From NCBI RefSeq assembly GCF_000963925.1, contig NZ_BAMV01000010.1, positions 62,001-126,000 of the forward strand: DNA of 64,000 nucleotides, written 5' to 3'. A program made the translations under genes and the position numbers. The notes below the pieces were generated by a model. It saw nothing but the letters and a program-made list of their open reading frames with translations, had not been told where the DNA came from and did not search any database. Positions 35,400 through 44,555 of this stretch are shown here, in pieces. How positions within the stretch are numbered: position 1 is the first letter of the stretch; every line of letters starts with the position of its first letter. The DNA is from Acetobacter cibinongensis. GTDB taxonomy: Bacteria; Pseudomonadota; Alphaproteobacteria; Acetobacterales; Acetobacteraceae.

Positions 35400-36914
35400 A
35401 TGCCGCAGTCAAACAATGTCCTGTCGCTTTTGAAGCATATTTTACCGTACCTTTTCCTGTTAGTCCTTGCACTGCTCTTACGGTGGCAGACCTTGGGTAA
35501 CCCCATGGTGGAGGTAGATGAACAATTCTACCTTTTTGCAGGGGGCAGACTTCTTGATGGGGATTTACCCTTTGTAGATGTATGGGATCGCAAGCCTTTT
35601 GGCCTGTTCCTGCTTTACGCTTTTTTTCATCTTTTTGGCTCTTATCGAATTTGGGCGTATCAGATTGGAGCCCTTTTAAGTTTATGGGGCACAGCATTAC
35701 TGGTGCGCCGTATGGCAGCAACAATTGCTCCGGCCAAAGGAGCTTTTGCAGCCGCTGCTCTTTACGAAATATGGCCCAATTTGGCAGGAGGAGAAGGGGG
35801 CCAGTCCCCTATTTTCTACAATTTCCTGACCGCCTCAGCTATAGCACTACTGCTGACTTACCTGCCCCGCATGGTAAAAAGCAGCACTGTGCGCCGTAAT
35901 ACCGGATGCGCAGCAATGCTGCTCTTTGGTTTGGCAATACAAATTAAATATACTGCTATTTTTGAAGGCTGTTTTGTCGGGTTGTATCTTTTATGGTCAA
36001 GCTGGAAAAGCAGAACACCCCTACGTACCATTGCCCAAGATACAGCGCTCTGGATCAGTGCTGCCATATTACCAACACTCAGCGTGTTTCTATTCTACTG
36101 GTCTATTGGCCACGCGACTGACTGGTGGTACGCCAATATCACATCCATTTTCCATCGAGGTGCTCTCCCTCACAAAGAGACATTGTTCTTAATTTTAAAA
36201 ATATTGATCATTATTGCACCATTGTTTTTCTGCTGGCTCTTGCGCACTCGTTTGAAAATTGTTTTTTCAGACACGCAGAAAAATAAAATACACTTTCTGG
36301 ATGCATGGACTGGCACTTCTCTGGCGGGAGTGGCTGTTTTCAGCCCGTGGTACAATCATTATGCCCTTCCCGTCTTTGTGCCGCTCGCCGTTCAGGCCGC
36401 TCCCTTATGGGGCAACCGGATTGGCAGAGGCGTCATGCTTATGGTTGCTGCCGTAGGCACACTTCAGGGACAACTCATTTTATGGAAACACCAAGTAAGC
36501 AAAGGTAATAAAACCGTTTTTTCAGAACTGGAACAGGCCATTGGCAGCACAGGGAAAGGCTGTTTTTTTATTTATGATGGGCCAACACTGCTTTACGACA
36601 CCCTGCCCTATTGCAAGTTAAGCACCCATCAATTTCCTTCCCATTTTTATTTTCAGTCGGAGGTCAATGCCACCGGCATGAACCCTCTGTCAGAAATACA
36701 GTCCATACTGGCCAAGAAGCCGGACCATATCGTGACGCAAGAACCAGCATCCCCGATAGAAAATATGGTGGTCCGCAATGCACTTTACGCCACATTAAAT
36801 CGTGACTACACGCCTACTTACACGTGGACACGCAAACACCGCTCTATTGTTGTCTATACCCGCAAGGCAGCCCTCTCCCCCCTGCCCCATCCGGATGCTG
36901 CTTTAACGCGATAA
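35400..36914 (+). CDS. GT39/ArnT-like integral membrane glycosyltransferase
   Basis: A 504-residue polytopic membrane protein with about 10 to 12 helices. The first periplasmic loop has GNPMVEVDEQFYLFAGGRLLDGDLPFVDVWDRKPFG, matching the acidic DE motif of PMT/ArnT family enzymes, which move a sugar from a polyprenyl-phosphate carrier to a lipid, glycan or protein. A C-terminal soluble part (about residues 370-504) has no clear domain. Base composition is lower in GC than the flanking core genes. It follows the GT2 gene, a usual donor-acceptor pair, and ends at a bidirectional terminator. Confidence 0.78.
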   Translation: MPQSNNVLSLLKHILPYLFLLVLALLLRWQTLGNPMVEVDEQFYLFAGGRLLDGDLPFVDVWDRKPFGLFLLYAFFHLFGSYRIWAYQIGALLSLWGTALLVRRMAATIAPAKGAFAAAALYEIWPNLAGGEGGQSPIFYNFLTASAIALLLTYLPRMVKSSTVRRNTGCAAMLLFGLAIQIKYTAIFEGCFVGLYLLWSSWKSRTPLRTIAQDTALWISAAILPTLSVFLFYWSIGHATDWWYANITSIFHRGALPHKETLFLILKILIIIAPLFFCWLLRTRLKIVFSDTQKNKIHFLDAWTGTSLAGVAVFSPWYNHYALPVFVPLAVQAAPLWGNRIGRGVMLMVAAVGTLQGQLILWKHQVSKGNKTVFSELEQAIGSTGKGCFFIYDGPTLLYDTLPYCKLSTHQFPSHFYFQSEVNATGMNPLSEIQSILAKKPDHIVTQEPASPIENMVVRNALYATLNRDYTPTYTWTRKHRSIVVYTRKAALSPLPHPDAALTR

Positions 36915-36926
36915 AACGATGTGGCA

Positions 36927-36955
36927 ATAAAATACCGGCTTTCACGGTATTTTAT
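36927..36955. terminator. bidirectional terminator between convergent genes
   Basis: A perfect 11-bp stem, ATAAAATACCG (36927-36937) with CGGTATTTTAT (36945-36955), loop GCTTTCA. A-rich and T-rich flanks serve both strands. It separates the GT39-like gene (ends 36914) from the leftward gene ending at 36952. Confidence 0.7.
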
Positions 36956-37782
36956 ACTTTGGGGTAGGCTGTCGCTAAATCCGTCAGCAACCGAGATATT
37001 ATTTCCGGCACAACAATTTTATCTTTATGATAGTTCAACTGCCCTGATACTGATTGAGAGATCAGGTCATCATGCATGCGCCCCATAAGTCCATTAATGG
37101 CACTTAAAAAACGCGACATTTTATGATTGTCCGCACTTGGGTAAAGGGTCCGCAATGTATCAAAAAAAGACACATGTCGGCTGATGATTTTTCGCAAGGC
37201 ATGAAATTGCGCTGAGGTTATGCTTGGCTCATTCAAATAAGCCGGGATTTTACCAATTTCTGCCTTCAGCATCCGGTTAAACGCCTGTGTGGTGTCCAAC
37301 CTTGCCTGCTCTACCAGGCGCTGCCTGATTTTCTGGAACGGGCCAGAGACAAGAAGCCGCATTACGCCGCCCAAAAGCAGGATTTTTCGTTTCAGGCCAT
37401 TACGGAAGGCATCCTGCACTTCTCCCATTATGGTCGATGTTGCTTCGTATAAAAAAGGACGTTTATGGGCCGGAGTATAGAGAATAAACGCAAACCCCAT
37501 GTGCTTATATTTCGCACGGATATGTTTGAATGCTACTCTCTCCTGCTCGGAGAGGTCTCTTTTCCATAAAATGCTGTTGGCTAGCCGCACAAGTTGCTGC
37601 GGGGCAATCCCCTCCAGCCATAATTGCTGACACAGGTTAAAACACTGCGTGACCTGATCTTCCGAAAAATTGGCAGGAATAACCGCTGGTAACGTTACAT
37701 TGCTGTCCGCAACATCATTCTCCAATATCGCATCAAAGAGCGTATCGAGTGTATCCTGAGAAAAATGAGTGCGAACGGGCAT
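36952..37782 (-). CDS. uncharacterised protein, possibly CHAD-like helical domain
   Basis: A 276-residue soluble protein that I do not recognise with confidence. It is helix-rich and basic. Near residues 191-245, FHALRKIISRHVSFFDTLRTLYP, SADNHKMSRFLSAINGLMGRMHDDLI resembles the pattern of CHAD domains (a histidine and arginines in one helix, then a helix ending GxxxD), which bind polyphosphate or polyanions. The match is weak. It lies 93 bp downstream of the second kinase-like gene on the same strand and probably shares its transcript. Alternative: a cluster-specific protein of polysaccharide assembly. Confidence 0.5.
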   Translation of the reverse strand: MPVRTHFSQDTLDTLFDAILENDVADSNVTLPAVIPANFSEDQVTQCFNLCQQLWLEGIAPQQLVRLANSILWKRDLSEQERVAFKHIRAKYKHMGFAFILYTPAHKRPFLYEATSTIMGEVQDAFRNGLKRKILLLGGVMRLLVSGPFQKIRQRLVEQARLDTTQAFNRMLKAEIGKIPAYLNEPSITSAQFHALRKIISRHVSFFDTLRTLYPSADNHKMSRFLSAINGLMGRMHDDLISQSVSGQLNYHKDKIVVPEIISRLLTDLATAYPKV

Positions 37783-37875
37783 GGAACAACCTGTAACAAA
37801 AACTTTGGTGGAACTGCGCTCATCACGCTGAGCAGGAGGCCTGAACCAGGCCGTAAAAGACGTACCTTCTGGCTG

Positions 37876-38733
37876 TTAGTGGCACGACCTACCATAAGCG
37901 GCCATCACTGCAGAAACATGGGTGCGAGCGGTAGCAAGGACCGTTTCCAGCGGTTGCGTCGCATCCAGCTCCACAACGGGGGCACCATTAAACGTGAGAC
38001 GTGGCACATCTGACACCTTTTGGCGCAGGGCTTCAGGCCGATGATCCGGTTTCCGTGCCAGCGCCGTCTCAAGGTCCACATTCAAACGCAAAACAACATC
38101 TGGACGGAATTTGGCCATCCATTCGTAAATTTTCTGCTCCCCATAGGTAAGGGCTTTCACCACACCATTCTTCGGATTACGGGCCACAAGACCGGGGCCA
38201 TCCATAGGGCCTGGCACGGAGGCCTGCGGAAAGCGGTCTGTCAGGATGCTATAGCCTTCCCGGTGGAGACGTCGCATGCGCAGGAACCTTACCAAACGCC
38301 GCATGGATAGCGCAAAAATAACAAGCGCCGTGAGGGTCCCTGCCCCCTTCTCGCGCCGTGTGTTCGAAGCCTTATGGACAATGCGCTTATCCACCTTGGG
38401 ACCTACAAACGGAATACGCGCAATGGCCCGCCCCCAACTGCCTGTCTGCTTTCCCAAATGACAGAAACGGGTGGGCTGCTGCGCGGACATCCACGCGAAA
38501 AGAGCAGTCCCTACTGTTGTCTTCCCGCTACCATCTGACCCCACCAGCGCGATAACCGGCGTTTTGCGGCCAGAAAGCGCGGTATAATGCGGGGCGGACT
38601 GAGGTTGTTGCGCCAAAGGCGGCACGTTAGACTCTGGCACCAGCAGGGTGTTCCTCTCATAGGCATCTACACTGGGGCTCTGCCTACCATAACTCTGACC
38701 AACCGGGAAAAAATTTAGCAATTCCCTGACCAA
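37876..38733 (-). CDS. thymidylate-kinase-like P-loop kinase, paralog 2
   Basis: Up to 285 residues with a long unconserved N-terminus, then TPVIALVGSDGSGKTTVGTALFAWM (P-loop), ILTDRFPQASVPGPMDGPGL (DR motif) and LRLNVDLETALARKPDHRPEALRQKV (lid). The plan matches the gene at 33.6-34.3 kb. The start is uncertain: the listed TTG at 38733 has no strong ribosome site, and a GTG about 33 codons in (LVPESN) has AGAGGA upstream. It is divergent from the flippase gene, 69 bp away. A role in surface-glycan synthesis is inferred from the neighbours. Confidence 0.72.
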   Translation of the reverse strand: MVRELLNFFPVGQSYGRQSPSVDAYERNTLLVPESNVPPLAQQPQSAPHYTALSGRKTPVIALVGSDGSGKTTVGTALFAWMSAQQPTRFCHLGKQTGSWGRAIARIPFVGPKVDKRIVHKASNTRREKGAGTLTALVIFALSMRRLVRFLRMRRLHREGYSILTDRFPQASVPGPMDGPGLVARNPKNGVVKALTYGEQKIYEWMAKFRPDVVLRLNVDLETALARKPDHRPEALRQKVSDVPRLTFNGAPVVELDATQPLETVLATARTHVSAVMAAYGRSCH

Positions 38734-38802
38734 TCCGTTGCGTGCGTTGGGCTGATTTGATGAAGGCTGCCTGGTGCGCTATAGGCCACGCGCACGAGGG
38801 GA

Positions 38803-40236
38803 TTGGCGATCAAGGGATGTGCTGCCCCCTCACCCCAACGCGTGCCCTCCGCCCTCTCGTCTGACCGGAACCCCCTGCTTGTGAGTCAAGAAAAAGGCAA
38901 AACAGCGTTTTCACGCATTATCAGCAACACCAGCATTATCGTGCTCGGGCGCGTGCTGAATGCCGTATGCAGTTTTATCTATATTCCCTGGACCGTGCAG
39001 ACAATCGGCCTAACCGGCTTTGGGCAACTGCTGCTGATTACCAGCTATCTCATGCTTGTTTCAGACATTACACACCTGCACTCCTGGCAGCCGCTGTTGC
39101 ACTTTGGCACCTCGTCTTACAAAGAGAAAAACCACCGGGAATTCCATCAGATCCTTGGCTTCTGCATGCGGTCGGACTTTATAAGCGGTCTGACAGGCAT
39201 GATTGTTGGTATTGGCGGGGTTATGCTGTTCAGCCGCACTATGGGGTGGCCAGATACACTCCGCTCCATGGCAGAGCTGACAGCACTAACCATACTCGTC
39301 ATGAACCGTGGCTGGCCTGTTGGCGTCATGCGTATGATGAGCAAGTTCAAGGTTGCCACAACAATTGAACTGGCTGGCACCCTGACCCGTACCATCGGCA
39401 GTTTTATCGGGTTTGAACTGGGGAAAGGCCTACCCTATTTTCTGGCGGTATGGGGTATTACGCAGCTGGTTCTGTTCGTGCTGTATAATACCTTTGGCAT
39501 GTATCTGGTCCGCAAAAATATCAGCACTTCATTCCCGTTGCGGGAGTTGTTTATGCCAACCGTGAAAATACGGGGCATATGGAAGCTGACACTCGGCACC
39601 AGCTTTAGCGAGATTCTGGAATCTTTTTTCAAACAGATTTCCACACTGCTGATCGGTGCGTGGATGGGTGCGGCAGAGGCTGCTATTTTCCGGGTTGCCA
39701 CCCAGATTACCAACGCCATAGCAAAACCTGCCACCATGCTGATCCCCGCCATTTACCCTGAGTTCATACGCTTCCGGAACGAGCGGGACTGGCAGGGTTT
39801 CCGCCAGACCATGTTACGCATTATGGGCACAATCGCCCTGCTCAGCGTTGTTGTTCTTGGTGTCTCGCTCAGTTTCGGCAGTTCCATACTGGACTATATG
39901 CTACACCATCATTCGCCCAATGGTGGCGCCCTTATCAGTATTCTGGCTGTGAGCGCCCTGATTGACGTTGCAGTAGTGCCATTGGAACCGCTGCTGACAG
40001 TCATGGGCAAGGTCTATTCCGTACTCCGCGCCAAGATTGTCACCATTATTCTCTATATGCCTGTCCTGCTTGTTCTGACCCATTTTATGGGCATCTGGGG
40101 CGCAGCCCTTGCCTCGGTTATTGCCTCGGCTGTCATGTTCCTGTGGTGCTCTATTCGGGCTGCAACCGTGTTTGCGGCCGTGTACGCCTCTGAGCGCCCA
40201 GAGCCACCACCATCAGAACCACACATTCCGGCCTGA
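38803..40236 (+). CDS. polysaccharide flippase (Wzx/MOP superfamily)
   Basis: A membrane protein of up to 477 residues with about 12 to 14 helices, starting ISNTSIIVLGRVLNAVCSFIYIPWTVQTIGLTGFGQLLLITSYLML, the usual entry of oligosaccharide flippases. Such proteins move lipid-linked repeat units across the inner membrane. The listed start is TTG with poor spacing; GTG codons at 38842 and 38881 are alternatives, and the first 30 residues are not conserved-looking. The GT4 gene follows after 28 bp, so they form a small operon. Confidence 0.82.
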   Translation: MAIKGCAAPSPQRVPSALSSDRNPLLVSQEKGKTAFSRIISNTSIIVLGRVLNAVCSFIYIPWTVQTIGLTGFGQLLLITSYLMLVSDITHLHSWQPLLHFGTSSYKEKNHREFHQILGFCMRSDFISGLTGMIVGIGGVMLFSRTMGWPDTLRSMAELTALTILVMNRGWPVGVMRMMSKFKVATTIELAGTLTRTIGSFIGFELGKGLPYFLAVWGITQLVLFVLYNTFGMYLVRKNISTSFPLRELFMPTVKIRGIWKLTLGTSFSEILESFFKQISTLLIGAWMGAAEAAIFRVATQITNAIAKPATMLIPAIYPEFIRFRNERDWQGFRQTMLRIMGTIALLSVVVLGVSLSFGSSILDYMLHHHSPNGGALISILAVSALIDVAVVPLEPLLTVMGKVYSVLRAKIVTIILYMPVLLVLTHFMGIWGAALASVIASAVMFLWCSIRAATVFAAVYASERPEPPPSEPHIPA

Positions 40237-40264
40237 ACCAGAGTTGACCACTGGATAAACCCGC

Positions 40265-41344
40265 ATGAAAATTTCCTACATTGTCACAAGCCTAGAAAAT
40301 GGTGGCGCGCAATTAACCATTCCGCCGGTGCTGGCATGCTTGCGCCGCCATGACTGTGACGTCAGCGTTATTGCCTGTGAACCGCGCGACATGAAGGCTG
40401 CCGAGAAACTGGACGCGGCTGGTATCCCTTACTCCGTGCTCTTCAACCGCAAGCGCAATAAGCTGACTTACGTGGCTGGTTTGGTAAAAGCCTTACGCGC
40501 GGATCGGCCAGATATCATCTGGACCTCCCTCAGTGTTGCAACGCTTGTGGGGCAGTTAGCCGGGAAAATTCTGGGTATTCCCGTTGTCAGCTGGAAGAAC
40601 AATGCTGAAGCGCGCCTTTATACCCAGCTTTGCCGCAACCTGACACGGCTTTGGGTAGCAGACTCTGCCATGGTGGCCACATTCCTGCGCCAGACAATGC
40701 ATATCCCGGCGCAACGTGTCATGACATGGCCACTTTATTGTAGCGACACATCCTCCTTTATTACATCGTACTGGGATGACTCACGGCCTTTACGGCTAGG
40801 GTCCATGGGCCGACTGAGGGAGCAGAAAAACTACACAGTTCTCATTGATGCCCTGCATGGGTTCCTGCAGAAAAACCCCCAATATGCCACCCGCCTCACC
40901 CTCTCCATTGCAGGAGAAGGCCCCTTGAGGGAAGAGTTGCAAAGCAGAATTAACCAATACGATTTGCAGAATGTGGTGCAGCTTTTAGGGTATAATGAAG
41001 ACCCGAAAAGCTATCTTCAGTCTCTGGATGTATACTTACAGCCGTCATTATTTGAAGGTATGTGCCTTGCAGCCCATGAAGCCATGGCGATGGGGCTACC
41101 CGTTATTGCAACACCCGCGGGAGAACTGGCGTTTAGTGTCAAAGCTGATCAAACTGGGTTTGTCCTGCACGGGAACACCGAACAGGCTCTCATAACCACC
41201 CTGGAAAGTATTTTTTCCACGCCAAAACTGGTAGCCCAGTATGGCACCGCTGCCCGAGACTTTGTTTCTCATAAGTTTAGCGAACAGGCTTTTGATCAGG
41301 CCGGTGCCGATATACTGCAACACATTAAAAATATGCTGCGCTGA
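40265..41344 (+). CDS. family 4 glycosyltransferase
   Basis: A 359-residue GT-B fold enzyme. The N-terminal domain begins MKISYIVTSLENGGAQLTIPPVLACLRR. The C-terminal nucleotide-sugar domain has LGSMGRLREQKNYTVLIDAL, IAGEGPLREELQ, and the EX7E motif in PSLFEGMCLAAHEAMAMGLPVIATPAGE. It probably adds one sugar of a surface polysaccharide repeat, working before the flippase. Its stop codon directly abuts the stop of the convergent copper ATPase gene. Confidence 0.88.
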   Translation: MKISYIVTSLENGGAQLTIPPVLACLRRHDCDVSVIACEPRDMKAAEKLDAAGIPYSVLFNRKRNKLTYVAGLVKALRADRPDIIWTSLSVATLVGQLAGKILGIPVVSWKNNAEARLYTQLCRNLTRLWVADSAMVATFLRQTMHIPAQRVMTWPLYCSDTSSFITSYWDDSRPLRLGSMGRLREQKNYTVLIDALHGFLQKNPQYATRLTLSIAGEGPLREELQSRINQYDLQNVVQLLGYNEDPKSYLQSLDVYLQPSLFEGMCLAAHEAMAMGLPVIATPAGELAFSVKADQTGFVLHGNTEQALITTLESIFSTPKLVAQYGTAARDFVSHKFSEQAFDQAGADILQHIKNMLR

Positions 41345-43723
41345 TTACTTATTTTTGTAAGTTTGCGGCATCCAGCGTTTGAGCAGAAGCGAGTTACTAA
41401 CAACCGAGACCGAGCTTAACGCCATTGCTGCACCGGCAACAACAGGGTTAAGCAGCCCAAAGGCCGCCAATGGCAACCCAAGAGCATTGTAAACAAACGC
41501 AAAAAACAAATTCTGGCGTATCTTGCTTAATGTTGCGCGGGAGAGGGAAATAGCATTCAGAACGCTGCTCAGGTCATTGTTCATCAGCACAATATCCGCT
41601 GTCTCCAATGCAATGGCAGAGCCTGCACCAATCGCAAACCCAACATCTGCTGCGGCCAGAGCCGGGGCATCGTTAATGCCGTCTCCCACCATGCCAACCT
41701 TTTGGCCTTTAGCGCGAAGCGCTTCCACAGCACTTGCTTTGCCGGCTGGCAGAACACCCGCCTTAAAGTCTGTTATACCAACCTGCTCTGCTACTCTGGC
41801 GGCGGCACGCGCATTGTCGCCAGTTAGCATTACCACGTTTATACCGCTTTTTTGCAATGCGCTTACCGCTGGTGCGCTATCCCCCCGCAAGCGGTCAGAC
41901 AATGCAATATAACCAAGTACTGTGTGAGAGCTGGCCACGGCAATCACTGTTTTGCCAGCGTTTTCATGATCCGTAATGGTCTGCTCATCCAGCACAAACC
42001 CTGCTGACTGAATAAACTGGGGAGAGCCAAGCCATGCGCTCTCCCCCGCAATACTCGCCTGCACCCCTTTACCTGGAACCGCCAGAAATTCGCTTAATGC
42101 CGCAGCATCCGCCTGCCTGCTCTGTGCACACTTAACAATGGCACGGGCTAGCGGGTGCTCAGAGTCTTTTTCAAGGCTGTAGGCAACATGCAAGAGCCTG
42201 TCTTGACTTATGCCTGATGCAGGAAGCACATCACCAACTGTTGGCATGCCTTCTGTCAGGGTGCCGGTTTTATCAACTATGAGAGTTTTTACTGTTTCGG
42301 CCTGTTCGAGAGCATCTGCATTTCTGAACAAAATACCCGCATTTGCCCCTCTGCCAGTGCCCACCATAATAGCGGTGGGCGTTGCCAGCCCCAATGAGCA
42401 GGGGCAGGCTATAACCAGAACCGAAACAGCATTAACAAGGCTCCAGAGCGCCTGCCCGGTCACGGCCCATCCGATACCAAACGTAAGTCCTGCCAAAACC
42501 AGAACAACAGGCACAAAAACACCCGCCACTTTATCCGCAAGCCGTTGTACCTGCGCTTTAGAGCCCTGTGCCTGCTCAACCATTTTGACAATATGCGCCA
42601 AAACCGTATCTGCCCCCACGCCAGTGGCCTGCACACGTAAAAGCCCGTTTGCGTTTAGAGTGCCACCAAAAACCTGCGCCCCTGTTTTTTTGAGCACCGG
42701 CAGGCTTTCACCGGTCAGCATGGCCTCGTTCACATCAGACGCACCCTCCAGAACCACCCCATCGACTGGTACCGTTTCACCCGGCCTGACCACGAAAATA
42801 TCGTTCTGCCGCACGGTGCCCACCGGTTGGTCTATTACCGCCCCCTGCCGCTCAATATGGGCCATGCGCGGCTGAAGCGTTAAAAGACTTTGCAAACCAC
42901 TGGATGTTTTATTTTTTGCATAGGCCTCCATCAGCTTCCCGAGGGAAATAAGAGTGATGATGGAGACACTGGCCTCAAAATAGAGAGGCTGAGGAAGACT
43001 AAAGATAACAACGCAGGCACTAAATAAATACGTAATGGTAGTGCCAAGAACCACAAGAACATCCATGTTGGCAGAACCACTGCGGACGGATTTCCAGGCG
43101 TTTCTGTAAAAATTGCGGGCGCAATAGAACTGCACGACCGATGCCAGCAGCATTTGCACCCAGCCCGGAAGGCCATGCATATGGCCAAAAAACATTGAGA
43201 TCATGTCAAAGAAAAACGGTAGAGAGAGCAGTGCTGTCAGCAAAAATTGGTAACAGTCATGCCGCCATGCTTTGGCTTTCTGATCCTGCGCCGTCTGTGC
43301 CGTATCGGGCTTGAGCGGAGCAACGCCAAACCCCAGTTTTTCTATGCTGGACTGTAAGTTGGCTGGGTCTGTCAGGCCTGCAACATAGTCTATATGTGCC
43401 TGCTCTGTCGCAAAATTAACAGCGGCCTGCACACCGGGCTGCCTGTTCAGCACACGCTCAATACGTGCGGCACAGGACGCACAGCTCATACCAGAAACTG
43501 AAAGATCAAGGCTGCTTTGCTCAACTGAAAAACCAGCCTGCCTTACCGCATCCAGAACAGTATTGAATGGTATGGAAGGGTCTTGCAGCGTGACCTGAGC
43601 CCGCTCTGTCGCAAAATTAACAACAGCACTGACACCATCCAGCCTGTTCAACACTTTTTCAACACGCGCAGCGCAGGAGGCACAGGTCATACCGTGAATG
43701 GGAAAACTGACAGGCTCGGCCAC
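41345..43723 (-). CDS. copA: copper-exporting P1B-type ATPase
   Basis: Pumps Cu(I) out of the cytoplasm. Two N-terminal heavy-metal domains carry GMTCASC (Cys14, Cys17) and GMSCASC (Cys81, Cys84). The membrane CPC motif is VIACPCSLGLATPTAIM (440-442), the phosphorylation site DKTGT is at Asp484, and GDGINDAPALAAADVGFAIG is the hinge. I place the start at GTG 43721-43723, which has AAGGAG eight bases upstream; an in-frame GTG at 43744 is less likely. It is divergent from csoR, and the shared region carries a CsoR-type palindrome. Confidence 0.94.
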   Translation of the reverse strand: MAEPVSFPIHGMTCASCAARVEKVLNRLDGVSAVVNFATERAQVTLQDPSIPFNTVLDAVRQAGFSVEQSSLDLSVSGMSCASCAARIERVLNRQPGVQAAVNFATEQAHIDYVAGLTDPANLQSSIEKLGFGVAPLKPDTAQTAQDQKAKAWRHDCYQFLLTALLSLPFFFDMISMFFGHMHGLPGWVQMLLASVVQFYCARNFYRNAWKSVRSGSANMDVLVVLGTTITYLFSACVVIFSLPQPLYFEASVSIITLISLGKLMEAYAKNKTSSGLQSLLTLQPRMAHIERQGAVIDQPVGTVRQNDIFVVRPGETVPVDGVVLEGASDVNEAMLTGESLPVLKKTGAQVFGGTLNANGLLRVQATGVGADTVLAHIVKMVEQAQGSKAQVQRLADKVAGVFVPVVLVLAGLTFGIGWAVTGQALWSLVNAVSVLVIACPCSLGLATPTAIMVGTGRGANAGILFRNADALEQAETVKTLIVDKTGTLTEGMPTVGDVLPASGISQDRLLHVAYSLEKDSEHPLARAIVKCAQSRQADAAALSEFLAVPGKGVQASIAGESAWLGSPQFIQSAGFVLDEQTITDHENAGKTVIAVASSHTVLGYIALSDRLRGDSAPAVSALQKSGINVVMLTGDNARAAARVAEQVGITDFKAGVLPAGKASAVEALRAKGQKVGMVGDGINDAPALAAADVGFAIGAGSAIALETADIVLMNNDLSSVLNAISLSRATLSKIRQNLFFAFVYNALGLPLAAFGLLNPVVAGAAMALSSVSVVSNSLLLKRWMPQTYKNK

Positions 43724-43759
43724 AGCTATGACTCCTTCATACACACCATGCCTCAGATT

Positions 43760-43778
43760 ATTATACCCCCAAGGGGTA
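43760..43778. promoter_or_regulatory. CsoR-type operator in the copA-csoR intergenic region
   Basis: TATACCCC (43760-43767), CAA, GGGGTATA (43771-43778): a perfect 8-bp inverted repeat with a G-tract core typical of CsoR/RcnR family operators. It lies between the divergent copA and csoR starts, so bound apo-CsoR would block copA and probably its own promoter. Confidence 0.75.
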
Positions 43779-43885
43779 TATGCAAGCCTAAAATACCTCT
43801 CGCATCATGAGTGCCCGCAAACTGTTTATGGCAGGAGCCAAGGCAGCCTGCTAAACTGGAAAAACCATATAAAAGGGGTGCAACG

Positions 43886-44233
43886 ATGGATCTGGATGTG
43901 ATGCCGGAAAACGAGACACAGGCGTGCCAGAGTTGCGGCTGTGAGCCTGACACCAATACTAAGCGTGTCCAGCAACCTCAGAAAAAAGCGCTCATCAACC
44001 GCCTGCGCCGCATAGAAGGGCAGTTGGGTGGCGTGCTGAACATGGTGGAAGAAGACCGCTACTGCGTTGATATTTTAACGCAAATTTCTGCCGTAAAATC
44101 AGCGTTGGATGGCGTTGCAATTCACATCCTGTCCACTCACGCGAATGGCTGCGTGCGGGATGCTGTGAAGCAGGACGGAGGAGAAGCCGCCATTGACGAA
44201 CTCCTGGCCGTTATCCGTAAAATGATCCGGTAA
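43886..44233 (+). CDS. csoR: copper-sensing repressor CsoR
   Basis: A 115-residue CsoR/RcnR family repressor starting at ATG 43886, with AGGGG eight bases upstream; the longer frame from 43811 lacks this. The helical core INRLRRIEGQLGGVLNMVEEDRYCVDILTQI is typical. Ligands Cys60, His85 and Cys89 keep the exact C-x24-H-x3-C spacing of Cu(I)-binding CsoR (Cys36, His61, Cys65 in M. tuberculosis), which argues for copper rather than nickel or formaldehyde sensing. The N-terminus has an extra CQSCGC cluster (residues 14-19). Regulates copA and probably the cop operon at 44.3-47.6 kb. Confidence 0.9.
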   Translation: MDLDVMPENETQACQSCGCEPDTNTKRVQQPQKKALINRLRRIEGQLGGVLNMVEEDRYCVDILTQISAVKSALDGVAIHILSTHANGCVRDAVKQDGGEAAIDELLAVIRKMIR

Positions 44234-44256
44234 CGCTCTCCCCCTCCTGCATACGC

Positions 44257-44532
44257 TTAGCGGTCGAGGGTGGTTGCTGGGGCCTGTGTTGTGTCCTGCT
44301 GCATGGCGGCATCCATCTTGTGGCACACTGCCAACTGGCTTTTGGCTTTGGCATCCAGTTTTTTGTTCTGTTGTTCTGCCTGCTTCAGGGTTTCACACAG
44401 TGCCATTTGCTGGTCCATGCTTAACCCAGCCATTGGGTCTGTTGTGGTCGCCTGCTGTTGCCCCTGCGCCGCGTAGACAGGAGATGTGGCCAGAAGAAGC
44501 GTAAAAGCCAAAACAGAATAACGCATTTTCAT
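44257..44532 (-). CDS. small secreted protein at the end of the copper operon
   Basis: A 91-residue exported protein. The ATG at 44530-44532 has AGGA eight bases upstream and begins a signal peptide (MKMRYSVLAFTLLLATSPVYAAQ). The mature part is polar with several Met residues, and two Cys flank a lysine-rich stretch (ALCETLKQ and LAVCHKMD). I do not recognise a family. Met, Cys and His content and its place 23 bp after copB suggest a periplasmic copper-related role, which is inference. Confidence 0.6.
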   Translation of the reverse strand: MKMRYSVLAFTLLLATSPVYAAQGQQQATTTDPMAGLSMDQQMALCETLKQAEQQNKKLDAKAKSQLAVCHKMDAAMQQDTTQAPATTLDR

Positions 44533-44555
44533 TTCTTTTTTCCTATTTGCCATAA

